NCBI GenBank assembly: GCA_018065965.1
Contig: JAGHSH010000059.1
Span: 1 to 12,857 of the forward strand
DNA length: 12,857 nucleotides
Origin: Candidatus Apopatocola equi
GTDB taxonomy: Bacteria; Bacillota; Clostridia; Oscillospirales; Oscillospiraceae
Direction of reading: 5' to 3'
Part shown: positions 1 through 6,431 of the stretch, piece by piece
Position numbering within the stretch: the first letter of the stretch is position 1
Layout of the letters: each line of letters starts with the position of its first letter
Program-made: the position numbers and the translations under genes
Notes under the pieces: generated by a model
The model's database searches: none
What the model was told of the DNA's origin: nothing
Seen by the model: only the letters and a program-made list of their open reading frames with translations

Positions 1-200
1 TGCAGAGAGGGGGCGGCCCCCACACCGCGGCCCCCGGGGGTGGTGTTTAGTGTTATAAAATGCCACCCGCCGAAAGAGGTAGAACCCCCCCCCCACCCCC
101 CGCGACCCGGGGGGGGGGCGGGGGGGGGGGGGGGTTTTTCTATAATTGGGCCGGGGGGCATTTTTCCTTGGGGGGGGCCCGTTATGGGGGGCGCCCTCTC
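1..200. other. Low-complexity G-run sequence, probable poor contig end
   Basis: Long runs of G and C (for example around 87-135 and 171-190) dominate this stretch, and no coding frame with family character reads through it. The sequence turns normal only around 200-216, where the SufB-like gene ends. This pattern is typical of low-quality read ends or a mis-assembled contig edge rather than of biology, although a true G-rich repeat cannot be excluded. I see no gene, promoter or terminator here that I would trust, so the sequence downstream of the suf pair is effectively unknown. Confidence 0.6.
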
Positions 201-215
201 TGGTTCGTATGAAGG

Positions 216-1154
216 TTATGCAAGGAAGCCCTTGAGAATGCGATCCTCCGCCTCCTCCTCGGAAAGACCGAGGGTCTGGAGCTTGAGGAGCTGATCTCCG
301 GCGATCTTGCCGATGGCGGCCTCGTGGATGAGCTGAGCATCCACGCAGTTGGCGTCGATCTCGGGCACGGAGCTGATGCGGGCATTGCCCATGATAATCG
401 AGTCGCACTGGACATGACCGAAGCAGCGGGCATTGCCCACCACCCGGGGCACGAAGTGCTGCACGCTCTCGTCCTGTGCCACGCTGCGGGAAATGACGCG
501 GCCCTTGCTGTCCTCGCCGTTGAGCTCAATGACCATGTCGGAGTCGGCGACCTGCTTGCCGTGGGTCAGCAGACGCTCGGTGATGACCACCTCGGCGTTC
601 TTGCCGCAGACCACGCTGGTCTTGCGTTTGGTGGAGTCGATGCCGGCGATCTGAGAGGTCTCCATCTGCAGGAAGGCGCCCTCCTCCAGATAGCACACGG
701 TCTCGGGGTTCATGATGTTCTCGCCCAGACCGTCGCCCTCGCCGTAGTGCTTCTCCACATACTTGACCCTGGCATTCCTGCCGATGTGGAAGGTATGCAC
801 GCCGTCATGGCGGGAGGCCTCGCTGCCGCAGTTATGGATGCCGCAGCCTGCGATGATGGTCACGTCCGCGCCCTCGCCCACATAGAAGTCGTTATACACG
901 ACCTCCTGCAGGCCGCTCTTGGTGATGACCACGGGAATGTGGCAGCTTTCCTTTGTGCCGGGGGCGATATGGATATCGATGCCGGAAACATCGGTCTTGC
1001 TGACGATCTTGATATTGTCGGTCTCCACGCGGGTGGCGCAGCCGCTGTCCTTGCGGATGTTCACAGCGCCCTCTGCCAGACCCTTTTCCATATCGGCAAT
1101 GGCCTCCAGCAGGGCAATATCGGTGGCGCTCAGTTCCATTCCGTTCTCGTTCAT
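216..1154 (-). CDS. sufB: SufB/SufD-family Fe-S cluster scaffold (minimal SUF-like system)
   Basis: The 312-residue product belongs to the SufB/SufD family, the cytosolic beta-helix scaffold on which iron-sulfur clusters are built with the help of the SufC ATPase. It is much shorter than classical SufB (about 470 residues), lacking most of the N-terminal region, as in the minimal SufC-SufB (SMS-type) systems of anaerobes. The C-terminal core is well kept: QCDS with C250 corresponds to the catalytic cysteine of E. coli SufB (C405), and HEA at 277-279 supplies the equivalent of E434, followed by the DQLLKLQTLG helix and a GF near the C terminus. The start is set by ATG overlapping the stop of the upstream ATPase (ATGA) with AAGGAG just ahead, so translation is probably coupled. 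The function as scaffold is inferred from the family. No SufS, SufU or SufD is visible because the window ends downstream. Confidence 0.9.
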   Translation of the reverse strand: MNENGMELSATDIALLEAIADMEKGLAEGAVNIRKDSGCATRVETDNIKIVSKTDVSGIDIHIAPGTKESCHIPVVITKSGLQEVVYNDFYVGEGADVTIIAGCGIHNCGSEASRHDGVHTFHIGRNARVKYVEKHYGEGDGLGENIMNPETVCYLEEGAFLQMETSQIAGIDSTKRKTSVVCGKNAEVVITERLLTHGKQVADSDMVIELNGEDSKGRVISRSVAQDESVQHFVPRVVGNARCFGHVQCDSIIMGNARISSVPEIDANCVDAQLIHEAAIGKIAGDQLLKLQTLGLSEEEAEDRILKGFLA

Positions 1155-1888
1155 TTCGTCTCCTTATCTCCGTAGGCCACGGGGCAGCCGCCGGTGGTGT
1201 CGCCGATGATGGAGGGGAATACCTCCCGGGCACTGCCGCGCTGACCGATGCGTCCCTTTTCAATGACCACTACTTCGTCCGCCAGAGAGATTATACGCTC
1301 CTGATGGGAAATGATGATCATGGTGCAGTCGTTCTTGGCGTGGATCTCCTCAAAGGTCTCGGTGAGACGGGCGAAGCTCCACAGGTCGATGCCGGCCTCG
1401 GGCTCGTCGAGGATCATGAGCCGGGGCTGCCGGGCGAGAACGGTGGCGATCTCAATGCGCTTGACCTCGCCGCCGGAGAGGGAGTTGTCCACCTCCCGGT
1501 TGAGATAGTCGTTGGCGCACAGACCCACCTGCGTCAGGTAGGCGCAGGCCTTTGCCTTGGGCAGAGGCTCGCCCGCGGCGATGTTGAGCAGATCCTTCAC
1601 GCGGATGCCCTTGAAGCGGGGCGGCTGCTGAAAACCGTAGTTGATGCCCAGCCTGGCGCGCTCGGTGATGCCCAGCTCCGTAATGTCCTGACCTTCCCAG
1701 AGAATGCTGCCGCCGCTGGCCCTGGTCAGACCCATCACGGCTTTGGCAAGGGAGGTCTAGACGCCGCCGTTGGGGCCCGTAAAGACCACAAGGCGGTTAT
1801 CGGGAATGGTGATGCTTATATCGTTGAGAATGTCAGTGCGACCCTTATCGTCGCTGACATGATAGGAGATGTTCTTCAGCTCCAGCAA
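1151..1888 (-). pseudogene. sufC: SufC-like ABC ATPase interrupted by TAG at the Walker A lysine
   Basis: SufC is the cytosolic ABC-type ATPase that drives Fe-S assembly on SufB. The likely start is TTG at 1888, giving MLELKNISYH, with GGAGG nine bases upstream; an ATG at 1957 lies in the same frame but precedes only non-family sequence. Read through, the product would be 245 residues with all ABC motifs: Q-loop YGFQQPP, signature LSGGE, Walker B LMILDEPEAGID and switch histidine IIISHQE. The Walker A reads GPNGGV, then a TAG stop, then TSLAKAVMG, where GPNGGGKTSLAKA is expected, so glycine 43 has become valine and lysine 44 a stop (1757-1762). Every other codon is intact, so the lesion is recent, a sequence error, or a recoded codon. 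Reinitiation at GTG 1738 would give an ATPase without a P-loop. The stop of the gene overlaps the start of sufB. Confidence 0.85.
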
Positions 1889-1912
1889 GGCAGGATTCCT
1901 CCGTTTCTGTAT

Positions 1913-1934
1913 GGTTGGGGGGGATCGAACTCCC
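1913..1934 (-). other. Hairpin in the sufC leader resembling a tRNA T-arm
   Basis: In the minus-strand leader GGGGA and TCCCC can pair around the loop GTTCGA, just upstream of the sufC ribosome binding site. The loop looks like the T-arm of a tRNA, but the sequence before it has no D-arm, anticodon arm or acceptor strand, so it is not a tRNA gene. It may be a leader structure or a tRNA 3' remnant. Confidence 0.3.
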
Positions 1935-1937
1935 CAC

Positions 1938-1966
1938 TTGAATTTTTGCCGATACAATGTTATAAT
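1938..1966 (+). promoter_or_regulatory. Promoter of the VanY-like gene
   Basis: TTGAAT (1938-1943), a 17-base spacer and a perfect TATAAT (1961-1966) form a strong plus-strand vegetative promoter 57 bases before the ATG of the VanY-like gene. It overlaps the minus-strand promoter of sufC, so the two polymerases would compete for the same DNA. Confidence 0.65.
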
Positions 1967-1985
1967 GTTTAATCGAGTATGTCAA
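1959..1985 (-). promoter_or_regulatory. Probable promoter of the sufC-sufB pair
   Basis: On the minus strand a perfect TTGACA (1985-1980) is followed after 15 bases by TATAAC (1964-1959), a good but tightly spaced vegetative promoter. It would give a leader of about 60 bases before the TTG start of sufC. The -10 overlaps the -10 of the opposing promoter of the VanY-like gene. No clear operator was identified, although the two -10 elements form an imperfect palindrome bounded by ACA and TGT. Confidence 0.5.
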
Positions 1986-2022
1986 CCCTAATTTTTCCCT
2001 CTTTCGTCACGGAGGCTGCACT

Positions 2023-2877
2023 ATGCGAAAACGCAGAAGAAAATTCAGACTGAAGCTGCGCCGTCTGAGCCGGAAAACCGTCCTTTATCTGATCATGGTG
2101 CCTCTGATGCTTGTGGTTCTGGTCAAGGTCAGCACCGGCACGGAGGGTGAGCTGGTATTCGGGGCGGAGGTCACCGCCGCACCCATGCAGGCGCTGGATA
2201 ATGAGCCCCAGCCCACCGCCGAGGTGGTCTGGGTCTACCCGGAGGGCTATGTGGATCTCAGCGACCTGCCCAATGTGGATATCTCCACCTGGGAATTCAC
2301 CCTTGTCAATTCTCTGGACAGAGAAAACTATGTCCGCGACAGCTTCTATCCTCAGACCGAGAGCGTGGAGGGCTTCCTGGTGCGCGTAGGCGTGGGCGAG
2401 CCCCTGCAGGCCATGCTCACCGCCTGCCGGGAGGCCGGCAACACGGTGGCCATCTCCCGGGCCTATATGTCCTACTACGAGATTTCCTACAAGTTCAACG
2501 GCGTGGCCTCCGGCCTCGCCAGCGGCCAGAACATGAGCTATGAGGACGCGGTCAAAAAGGCCATGGACATCGCCCACTATCCCGGCACCGATGAGCATCA
2601 GCTGGGCGTGGCCGTGAACTTCGTGGACGGGCAGGGCGAGACGTCCGCGACCAGTCCCACCATCGAATGGCTGCAGGAGCACTGCAGCGAATACGGCTTC
2701 ATTCTTCGCTATCCCCCGAACAAGAGTGCCCAGACCGGCTGGAGCTATACGCCCAACCAGTTCCGCTATGTGGGCAAGGACGCCGCCGCCTACATCACCG
2801 ACAAGGGCATCACGCTGGAGGAGTTCCTCACCGCAGTGAAGGATTACGCCGCCAGTCAGGAGCGCTACGGCGAGTAA
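2023..2877 (+). CDS. Membrane-anchored VanY/M15-like protein with degenerate active site
   Basis: The 284-residue product has a very basic N-terminus, one membrane segment (about 19-36) and an extracytoplasmic VanY-type domain (about 88-280) of the D-alanyl-D-alanine carboxypeptidase family M15B, which trims peptidoglycan stem peptides. Family landmarks are clear: FTLVNSLDREN, HYPGTDEHQLGVAV, GFILRYP and PNQFRYVG. The key residues are not. The family pattern SEHQxGxAVD reads DEHQLGVAVN, so the zinc-ligand Asp is Asn199; EPWHxRYV reads TPNQFRYV, so the catalytic Glu is Thr243 and the second zinc-ligand His is Gln246. Only His192 remains, and the substrate-binding YRS reads YMS. A catalytically dead, possibly wall-binding or regulatory, pseudo-peptidase is the best inference. 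The start is supported by GGAGG seven bases before ATG. It is monocistronic, with its own promoter and terminator. Confidence 0.85.
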   Translation: MRKRRRKFRLKLRRLSRKTVLYLIMVPLMLVVLVKVSTGTEGELVFGAEVTAAPMQALDNEPQPTAEVVWVYPEGYVDLSDLPNVDISTWEFTLVNSLDRENYVRDSFYPQTESVEGFLVRVGVGEPLQAMLTACREAGNTVAISRAYMSYYEISYKFNGVASGLASGQNMSYEDAVKKAMDIAHYPGTDEHQLGVAVNFVDGQGETSATSPTIEWLQEHCSEYGFILRYPPNKSAQTGWSYTPNQFRYVGKDAAAYITDKGITLEEFLTAVKDYAASQERYGE

Positions 2878-2897
2878 AAAACAGCAAAGGGAACCGA

Positions 2898-2939
2898 ACA
2901 CCGCGAGAGGCAGAAATGCCCTTCGCGGTGTCTGCTTTT
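2898..2939 (+). terminator. Rho-independent terminator of the VanY-like gene
   Basis: ACACCGCGA (2898-2906) pairs with TCGCGGTGT (2923-2931), and inside it GGCA pairs with TGCC around a GAAA loop. A short T-tract follows (2936-2939). The inner 14-base core is found again in the terminator upstream of dnaG. Confidence 0.75.
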
Positions 2940-2944
2940 ATGGG

Positions 2945-2984
2945 AAAGGGCGATGACGGTCTGCGCCGCCATCGCCCTTTTTGC
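2945..2984. terminator. Second, convergent terminator hairpin
   Basis: AAAGGGCGATG (2945-2955) pairs perfectly with CATCGCCCTTT (2970-2980), an 11-base-pair stem followed by T residues on the plus strand. It lies between two converging genes, so it can act as a backup for the VanY-like gene and, more weakly, end transcripts from the minus-strand small gene. Confidence 0.7.
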
Positions 2985-2991
2985 GGAATGA

Positions 2992-3174
2992 TCAGTGGTT
3001 ATCCTGCCGCTCTCCGCCGGAGAACTGACGCATCCACGCTGCCATTTCATCGAACATCGTTTCCGGCTGTTCCTGCTCGTCCCGGCTCGTTTTCTCCAGC
3101 TCCTCCATGGCAGCCGCCAGTTTCTCAAAGTGGTCGATCGGAAGATAGTGATTGCCGTATTTGTCGTAAGGCAT
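2992..3174 (-). CDS. 60-residue hypothetical protein downstream of rpoD
   Basis: The reading frame is open from 3243, but the best start is ATG at 3174, because AAAGGAG lies eight bases upstream and the codons before it run through the rpoD-side hairpin. The 60-residue product starts MPYDKYGNHYLPIDHFEKLA, is highly charged (several Asp/Glu clusters), and should form an amphipathic helix in the middle (residues 14-34) and another near the end (DEMAAWMRQF). There is no signal peptide or membrane segment, so it is predicted to be cytosolic. I do not recognise the family. The position directly behind rpoD on the same strand allows co-transcription by readthrough of the intervening hairpin; no separate promoter was seen. 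Confidence 0.65.
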   Translation of the reverse strand: MPYDKYGNHYLPIDHFEKLAAAMEELEKTSRDEQEQPETMFDEMAAWMRQFSGGERQDNH

Positions 3175-3205
3175 ATTGTCCGCTCCTTTCTTTTTCTGAG
3201 GGTGG

Positions 3206-3240
3206 AAAGAGCAGCGCGGGTGAACACCGTGCTGCTCTTT
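3206..3240 (-). terminator. Hairpin terminator at the end of rpoD
   Basis: AAAGAGCAGC (3206-3215) pairs perfectly with GCTGCTCTTT (3231-3240), and GGTG/CACC extends the stem inside. It lies nine bases behind the rpoD stop. The T-tract is better on the plus strand (ATTTTT at 3244-3249) than on the minus strand, so its strength for rpoD is uncertain and leakage into the small gene is likely. Confidence 0.6.
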
Positions 3241-3248
3241 CATATTTT

Positions 3249-4526
3249 TCAGTTCAGGAAATCTCTCAGCTTCTTGCTGCGGCTGGGGTGACGGAGCTTG
3301 CGCAGAGCCTTGGCCTCGATCTGACGGATGCGCTCACGGGTCACGTTGAACTCGCGGCCGACCTCCTCGAGGGTGCGGGTGCGGCCGTCCTCCAGACCGA
3401 AGCGCGGACGCAGAACCTTCTCCTCCCGGGGCGTAAGGGTGGCCAGCACCTCCATGAGCTGCTCCTTGAGCAGAGTGAAGCTGGCGGCCTCGCTGGGCTC
3501 GCTGGCGTCCTCGTCGGGGATGAAGTCCCCCAGATGGGAGTCCTCCTCCTCGCCGATGGGCGTTTCCAGACTCACCGGCTCCTGAGCGATCTTGAGGATG
3601 TCCTGCACCTTGTCCACGGGCATGTTCATTTCCTCGGCGATCTCCTCGGCGGAGGGGTCGTGCCCCAGCTCCTGCAGAAGCTGACGGCTCACGCGGATGA
3701 CCTTGTTGATGGTCTCCACCATATGTACGGGGATGCGGATGGTGCGGGCCTGATCCGCGATGGCGCGGGTGATGGCCTGCCGGATCCACCAGGTGGCGTA
3801 GGTGGAGAATTTGTAGCCCTTGGAATAGTCAAACTTTTCCACGGCCTTGATCAGACCCATGTTGCCCTCCTGGATCAGATCCAGGAAAAGCATGCCGCGG
3901 CCCACATAGCGCTTGGCAATGGACACCACCAGACGGAGGTTGGCCTCGCTCATGCGCTTCTTGGCCTCCTCATCGCCCTCGGCCATGCGCTGCGCAAGCG
4001 CCAGCTCCTCCTCGGGGGTCAGCAGGGGCACCTTGCCGATCTCCTTGAGGTACATACGCACCGGGTCGTCGGTGGAGAAGGTATCGGCATAGGCCTCGGT
4101 GCTGGCGATCTCCTCCTCGGTGACCTCCTCCACCTCGTCGATCTCGTCAAGGGCGGGGAGCGTTTCGTCGATCATGGGCAGATCGTCGCCGATGGTCTCC
4201 ACGTTCAGCTCCTCAAGGGTATCGTAGAACTTGTCCAGCTGCTCGCTGGAGAGGTTCATGCCCTCCACCGCGTCGTTGATCTCCTTATAGGTGAGCTTGC
4301 CGTTCTTCTTGCCCTTCTGGATCAGCTCCAGCATCAGCTCCTCCTTGGACTTGGCGGGCTGTGCATCCTTCTTCTTCGCCTTCTTGTGAGGCGCTTCCTC
4401 CGGCTCAAATTCCTCCTGCAGCTCTTCTTCCTCCTCTGTCTCGCTGCCGCTGAGAATGGCGTCGGCCAGGGACTCCAGCGTTTCACGCTCGCTGAGACCG
4501 GCCTGCTCGTTTTTCTTCTCTTCCAT
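3249..4526 (-). CDS. rpoD: Primary (housekeeping) RNA polymerase sigma factor, sigma-70/sigma-A
   Basis: The 425-residue protein directs RNA polymerase to vegetative promoters. It has an acidic/Lys-rich N-terminal extension (1-60), region 1.1 (about 62-115), region 1.2 (DDPVRMYLKEIGKVPLLT, 153-170), the complete core region 2 (ANLRLVVSIAKRY to the TYATWWIRQAITRAI -10-binding helix, 195-256), region 3 (IRIPVHMVETINK onward, 264-330) and region 4 with the -35 recognition helix (TLEEVGREFNVTRERIRQIE, 385-404). Length and order are normal for group 1 sigma factors. One oddity: the family-typical VLRLRFGL or VLRMRFGL reads VLRPRFGL, placing proline 374 inside a region 4 helix. AAGGAGG lies seven bases before ATG. 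Only 26 bases separate it from dnaG upstream, so co-transcription is expected, as in the classic macromolecular-synthesis operon, here without rpsU. Confidence 0.97.
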   Translation of the reverse strand: MEEKKNEQAGLSERETLESLADAILSGSETEEEEELQEEFEPEEAPHKKAKKKDAQPAKSKEELMLELIQKGKKNGKLTYKEINDAVEGMNLSSEQLDKFYDTLEELNVETIGDDLPMIDETLPALDEIDEVEEVTEEEIASTEAYADTFSTDDPVRMYLKEIGKVPLLTPEEELALAQRMAEGDEEAKKRMSEANLRLVVSIAKRYVGRGMLFLDLIQEGNMGLIKAVEKFDYSKGYKFSTYATWWIRQAITRAIADQARTIRIPVHMVETINKVIRVSRQLLQELGHDPSAEEIAEEMNMPVDKVQDILKIAQEPVSLETPIGEEEDSHLGDFIPDEDASEPSEAASFTLLKEQLMEVLATLTPREEKVLRPRFGLEDGRTRTLEEVGREFNVTRERIRQIEAKALRKLRHPSRSKKLRDFLN

Positions 4527-4552
4527 TCTATATCCTCCTTTGTGGTTGTTTC

Positions 4553-6304
4553 TCAGGAATTGTAGTTATTCTTCTCGTTCCGCAGCTTTTCCGCGTAGGA
4601 GCGCAGATCGTCCACCTCGCTGCGGCTCTCCCGCCGTTTGCGCATGGCGGTGATATAATCCTCCAGCAGCTGCTCGCTTCGGGAAAGCTCCAGCTGCTTC
4701 CGGTTGACGATGCTGCTCAGCAGGTTCATTTCATCCTGCTCCAGCTCCGCAGACAGGGCGGCGGGCGTTACCGAGGCGCCCTCCCGCTCCCGGCGCAGCA
4801 GCACCGAATAGAGCTTGTAGAGCGCGGGCGAGGTGAAATCCTCCTCCCCGGGCAGATCCGTCCGCGCACAGAGGGCGGGGTCGGCATAGAGCAGGGTCAC
4901 AAGCCCCTCCTCCGCCACGGCGGCGGACACGTCCGTATAGCGCTGCTCCCGGACGGAGGGCTGATGCAGCTCGGCGGGACGCAGCCGCTGCTGCTCCTGC
5001 CGTTTGCCGTTTCGGATCAGATTTTTGCGGATGCGCTTCGCCTCTGCGAGCAGAGCGTCCCGTCCTATGCCCGCCTTCTCGGCGGCGCGGCCGGCGTAGA
5101 CCTCCCGCTCCACGTCTCCGGGCAGGGAGGCAAGCAGCGCCGCACTCTCCCGCAGATAGCCCACGCGTCCCTCCTCGGTGGCAATGTCATATTTCCCCTC
5201 GATGACGCGCAGGCGGTACTCCACCTGTCCGGCGGAGCCCTCCAGCAGGTTGCGGAAGGCGTCGGCTCCGTGGGCGCGGATAAATTCGTCCGGGTCCTTG
5301 GCGCCCTGCATCTCCAGCACCCGCACCCGCATATCCAGCTTCTGCAGGATACCGATGGCCCGGTCGCTGGCCTTGCGTCCGGCGCTGTCCGCGTCGTAGC
5401 AGAGCACCACCTCGTCGGCGTAGCGCTTCATGAGCCGGGCCTGCTCGTCGGTGAAGCTGGTGCCGAGGGAGGCCACGGCGCTGTCAAAGCCCGCCTGATG
5501 GAGGGAGACCACGTCGATGTTGCCCTCGGTGAGGATCAGGTAGCCCGCCTTGGACTTCTTGGCCAGATTGATGGCAAAGAGGTTGCTGCGCTTGGAAAAG
5601 ACCGGGGTCTCGGGGCTGTTGAGATATTTCGGCTCGCCGTCGCCGATGATGCGGCCGGAGAAGGCGATCACATTGCCGCGAATGTCGATGACGGGGAAAA
5701 TGAGCCGATCCCGGAAGGCGTCGTAGCCGCCGCCGTTTTTGCCGCTCTTCATCAGTCCGGCGGTGATCAGCTCCTGCTGGGTAAAGCCCTTTTTCGCCAT
5801 GGCGTCGCAGAGATCGCTCCAGCTGTCCGGGGCGTAGCCGAGCCCGAAGTTCTTGACCCACTTCATCTCGATGCCGCGCTTGGCGATATACTGCTGACCG
5901 GGATTTCCCGGCGTGGAGATCAGATTTTCGTACCAGTGCCGGGCGGCGGCCTTGTTGAGCTCCAGCAGCCGCTGGCGGCGGGAGGCCCGCTTTTCCTCCT
6001 GCTCGTCCTGCTGGGGCAGGGGCATCCCCGCTCTGCGGGCGAGAAACTCCACGGCCTCGTTGAATTCCAGCCCCTCGATCTCCCGGATAAAGGAGATCAC
6101 GCCGCCGCCCTTGCCGCAGCCGAAGCAGTGGTAGATCTGCTTGTCCGGGCTCACGGAGAAGGACGGGGTCTTTTCACTGTGGAAGGGGCAGAGGCCGAAG
6201 AGGTTGCTGCCGCTTTTCTTCGTCAGGCGTACATAGGAGCCCACCACGTCCGCAATGTCATTGCGGGCGGCCAGCTCGTCGAGATATTCGTCCGTAAAAC
6301 GCAT
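4553..6304 (-). CDS. dnaG: DNA primase
   Basis: The 583-residue protein makes RNA primers for replication at the fork together with the DnaB helicase. The N-terminal zinc-binding domain shows C39-x2-H42 and C60-x2-C63 in the CPFHSEKTPSFSVSP context. The RNA-polymerase core follows, with FRDRLIFPV and FSGRIIGDGEPKYLNSPET, and the Toprim catalytic motifs: EGNID (E260, where EGYMD is usual) and DADSAGRKA (D304, D306). The C-terminal helical DnaB-binding part (about 440-583) is more variable, as is normal. ATG at 6304 is preferred over the longer frame from 6367 because AAAGGAG stands six bases before it and the family's N-terminus begins with a similar RFTDEYLDEL; the upstream codons lie in a terminator. 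Located between a AAA+ ATPase gene and rpoD. No separate promoter could be found in the short gap behind the terminator. Confidence 0.97.
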   Translation of the reverse strand: MRFTDEYLDELAARNDIADVVGSYVRLTKKSGSNLFGLCPFHSEKTPSFSVSPDKQIYHCFGCGKGGGVISFIREIEGLEFNEAVEFLARRAGMPLPQQDEQEEKRASRRQRLLELNKAAARHWYENLISTPGNPGQQYIAKRGIEMKWVKNFGLGYAPDSWSDLCDAMAKKGFTQQELITAGLMKSGKNGGGYDAFRDRLIFPVIDIRGNVIAFSGRIIGDGEPKYLNSPETPVFSKRSNLFAINLAKKSKAGYLILTEGNIDVVSLHQAGFDSAVASLGTSFTDEQARLMKRYADEVVLCYDADSAGRKASDRAIGILQKLDMRVRVLEMQGAKDPDEFIRAHGADAFRNLLEGSAGQVEYRLRVIEGKYDIATEEGRVGYLRESAALLASLPGDVEREVYAGRAAEKAGIGRDALLAEAKRIRKNLIRNGKRQEQQRLRPAELHQPSVREQRYTDVSAAVAEEGLVTLLYADPALCARTDLPGEEDFTSPALYKLYSVLLRREREGASVTPAALSAELEQDEMNLLSSIVNRKQLELSRSEQLLEDYITAMRKRRESRSEVDDLRSYAEKLRNEKNNYNS

Positions 6305-6345
6305 GGGGAGCTCCTTTCTTTTCCGCACGGGGCGGGCATTCCGGA

Positions 6346-6383
6346 AAAATAAAAATACCGCGGGCATTTCTGCCTACGGTATT
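6346..6383 (-). terminator. Strong terminator between the ATPase gene and dnaG
   Basis: On the minus strand AATACCG (6383-6377) pairs with CGGTATT (6360-6354), with an inner GGCA-GAAA-TGCC stem-loop and a T-rich tail (6355-6346). It lies only about 29 bases before the dnaG ribosome binding site. Because no promoter fits in that remaining gap, dnaG either depends on readthrough here or on a promoter overlapping the hairpins; a leader attenuator is possible. Confidence 0.75.
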
Positions 6384-6389
6384 CTTATA

Positions 6390-6422
6390 CGCCGAAAAAA
6401 CGAAAACTCCTTTTTTTCGGCG
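6390..6422 (-). terminator. First hairpin of a tandem pair behind the ATPase gene
   Basis: CGCCGAAAAAA (6390-6400) and TTTTTTCGGCG (6412-6422) form a perfect 11-base-pair stem starting ten bases behind the ATPase stop codon. No T-tract follows it on the minus strand, so it may stabilise the 3' end of the mRNA or assist the stronger terminator just downstream. Its loop carries AGGAG on the minus strand, without a matching start codon. Confidence 0.45.
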
Positions 6423-6431
6423 AAAAAATTT

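Noticed and set aside
324..1175. Long plus-strand frame opposite sufB (and similar ones opposite sufC, rpoD, dnaG and the ATPase gene)
   Set aside because: Low-complexity Ala/Gly/Leu/His-rich translations without family features, lying on the antisense of certain genes with better codon use and ribosome binding sites; caused by high GC.
1757..1759. Pyrrolysine codon
   Set aside because: SufC is not a known pyrrolysine protein and no downstream insertion structure or pyl gene is visible; kept only as a test under the stop-codon finding.
1738..1762. Programmed frameshift in sufC
   Set aside because: Both halves are in the same frame; the interruption is a single in-frame TAG, with no slippery sequence.
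1913..1934. tRNA gene upstream of sufC
   Set aside because: Only a T-arm-like hairpin is present; no D-arm, anticodon arm or acceptor stem on either strand.
3174..3243. Upstream ATG (3243) for the small gene behind rpoD
   Set aside because: It would translate through the rpoD terminator hairpin and has no good ribosome binding site, unlike ATG at 3174.
2667..4565. 632-codon plus-strand frame
   Set aside because: It runs through the end of the VanY-like gene, two terminators and the whole antisense of rpoD, so it is not a gene.
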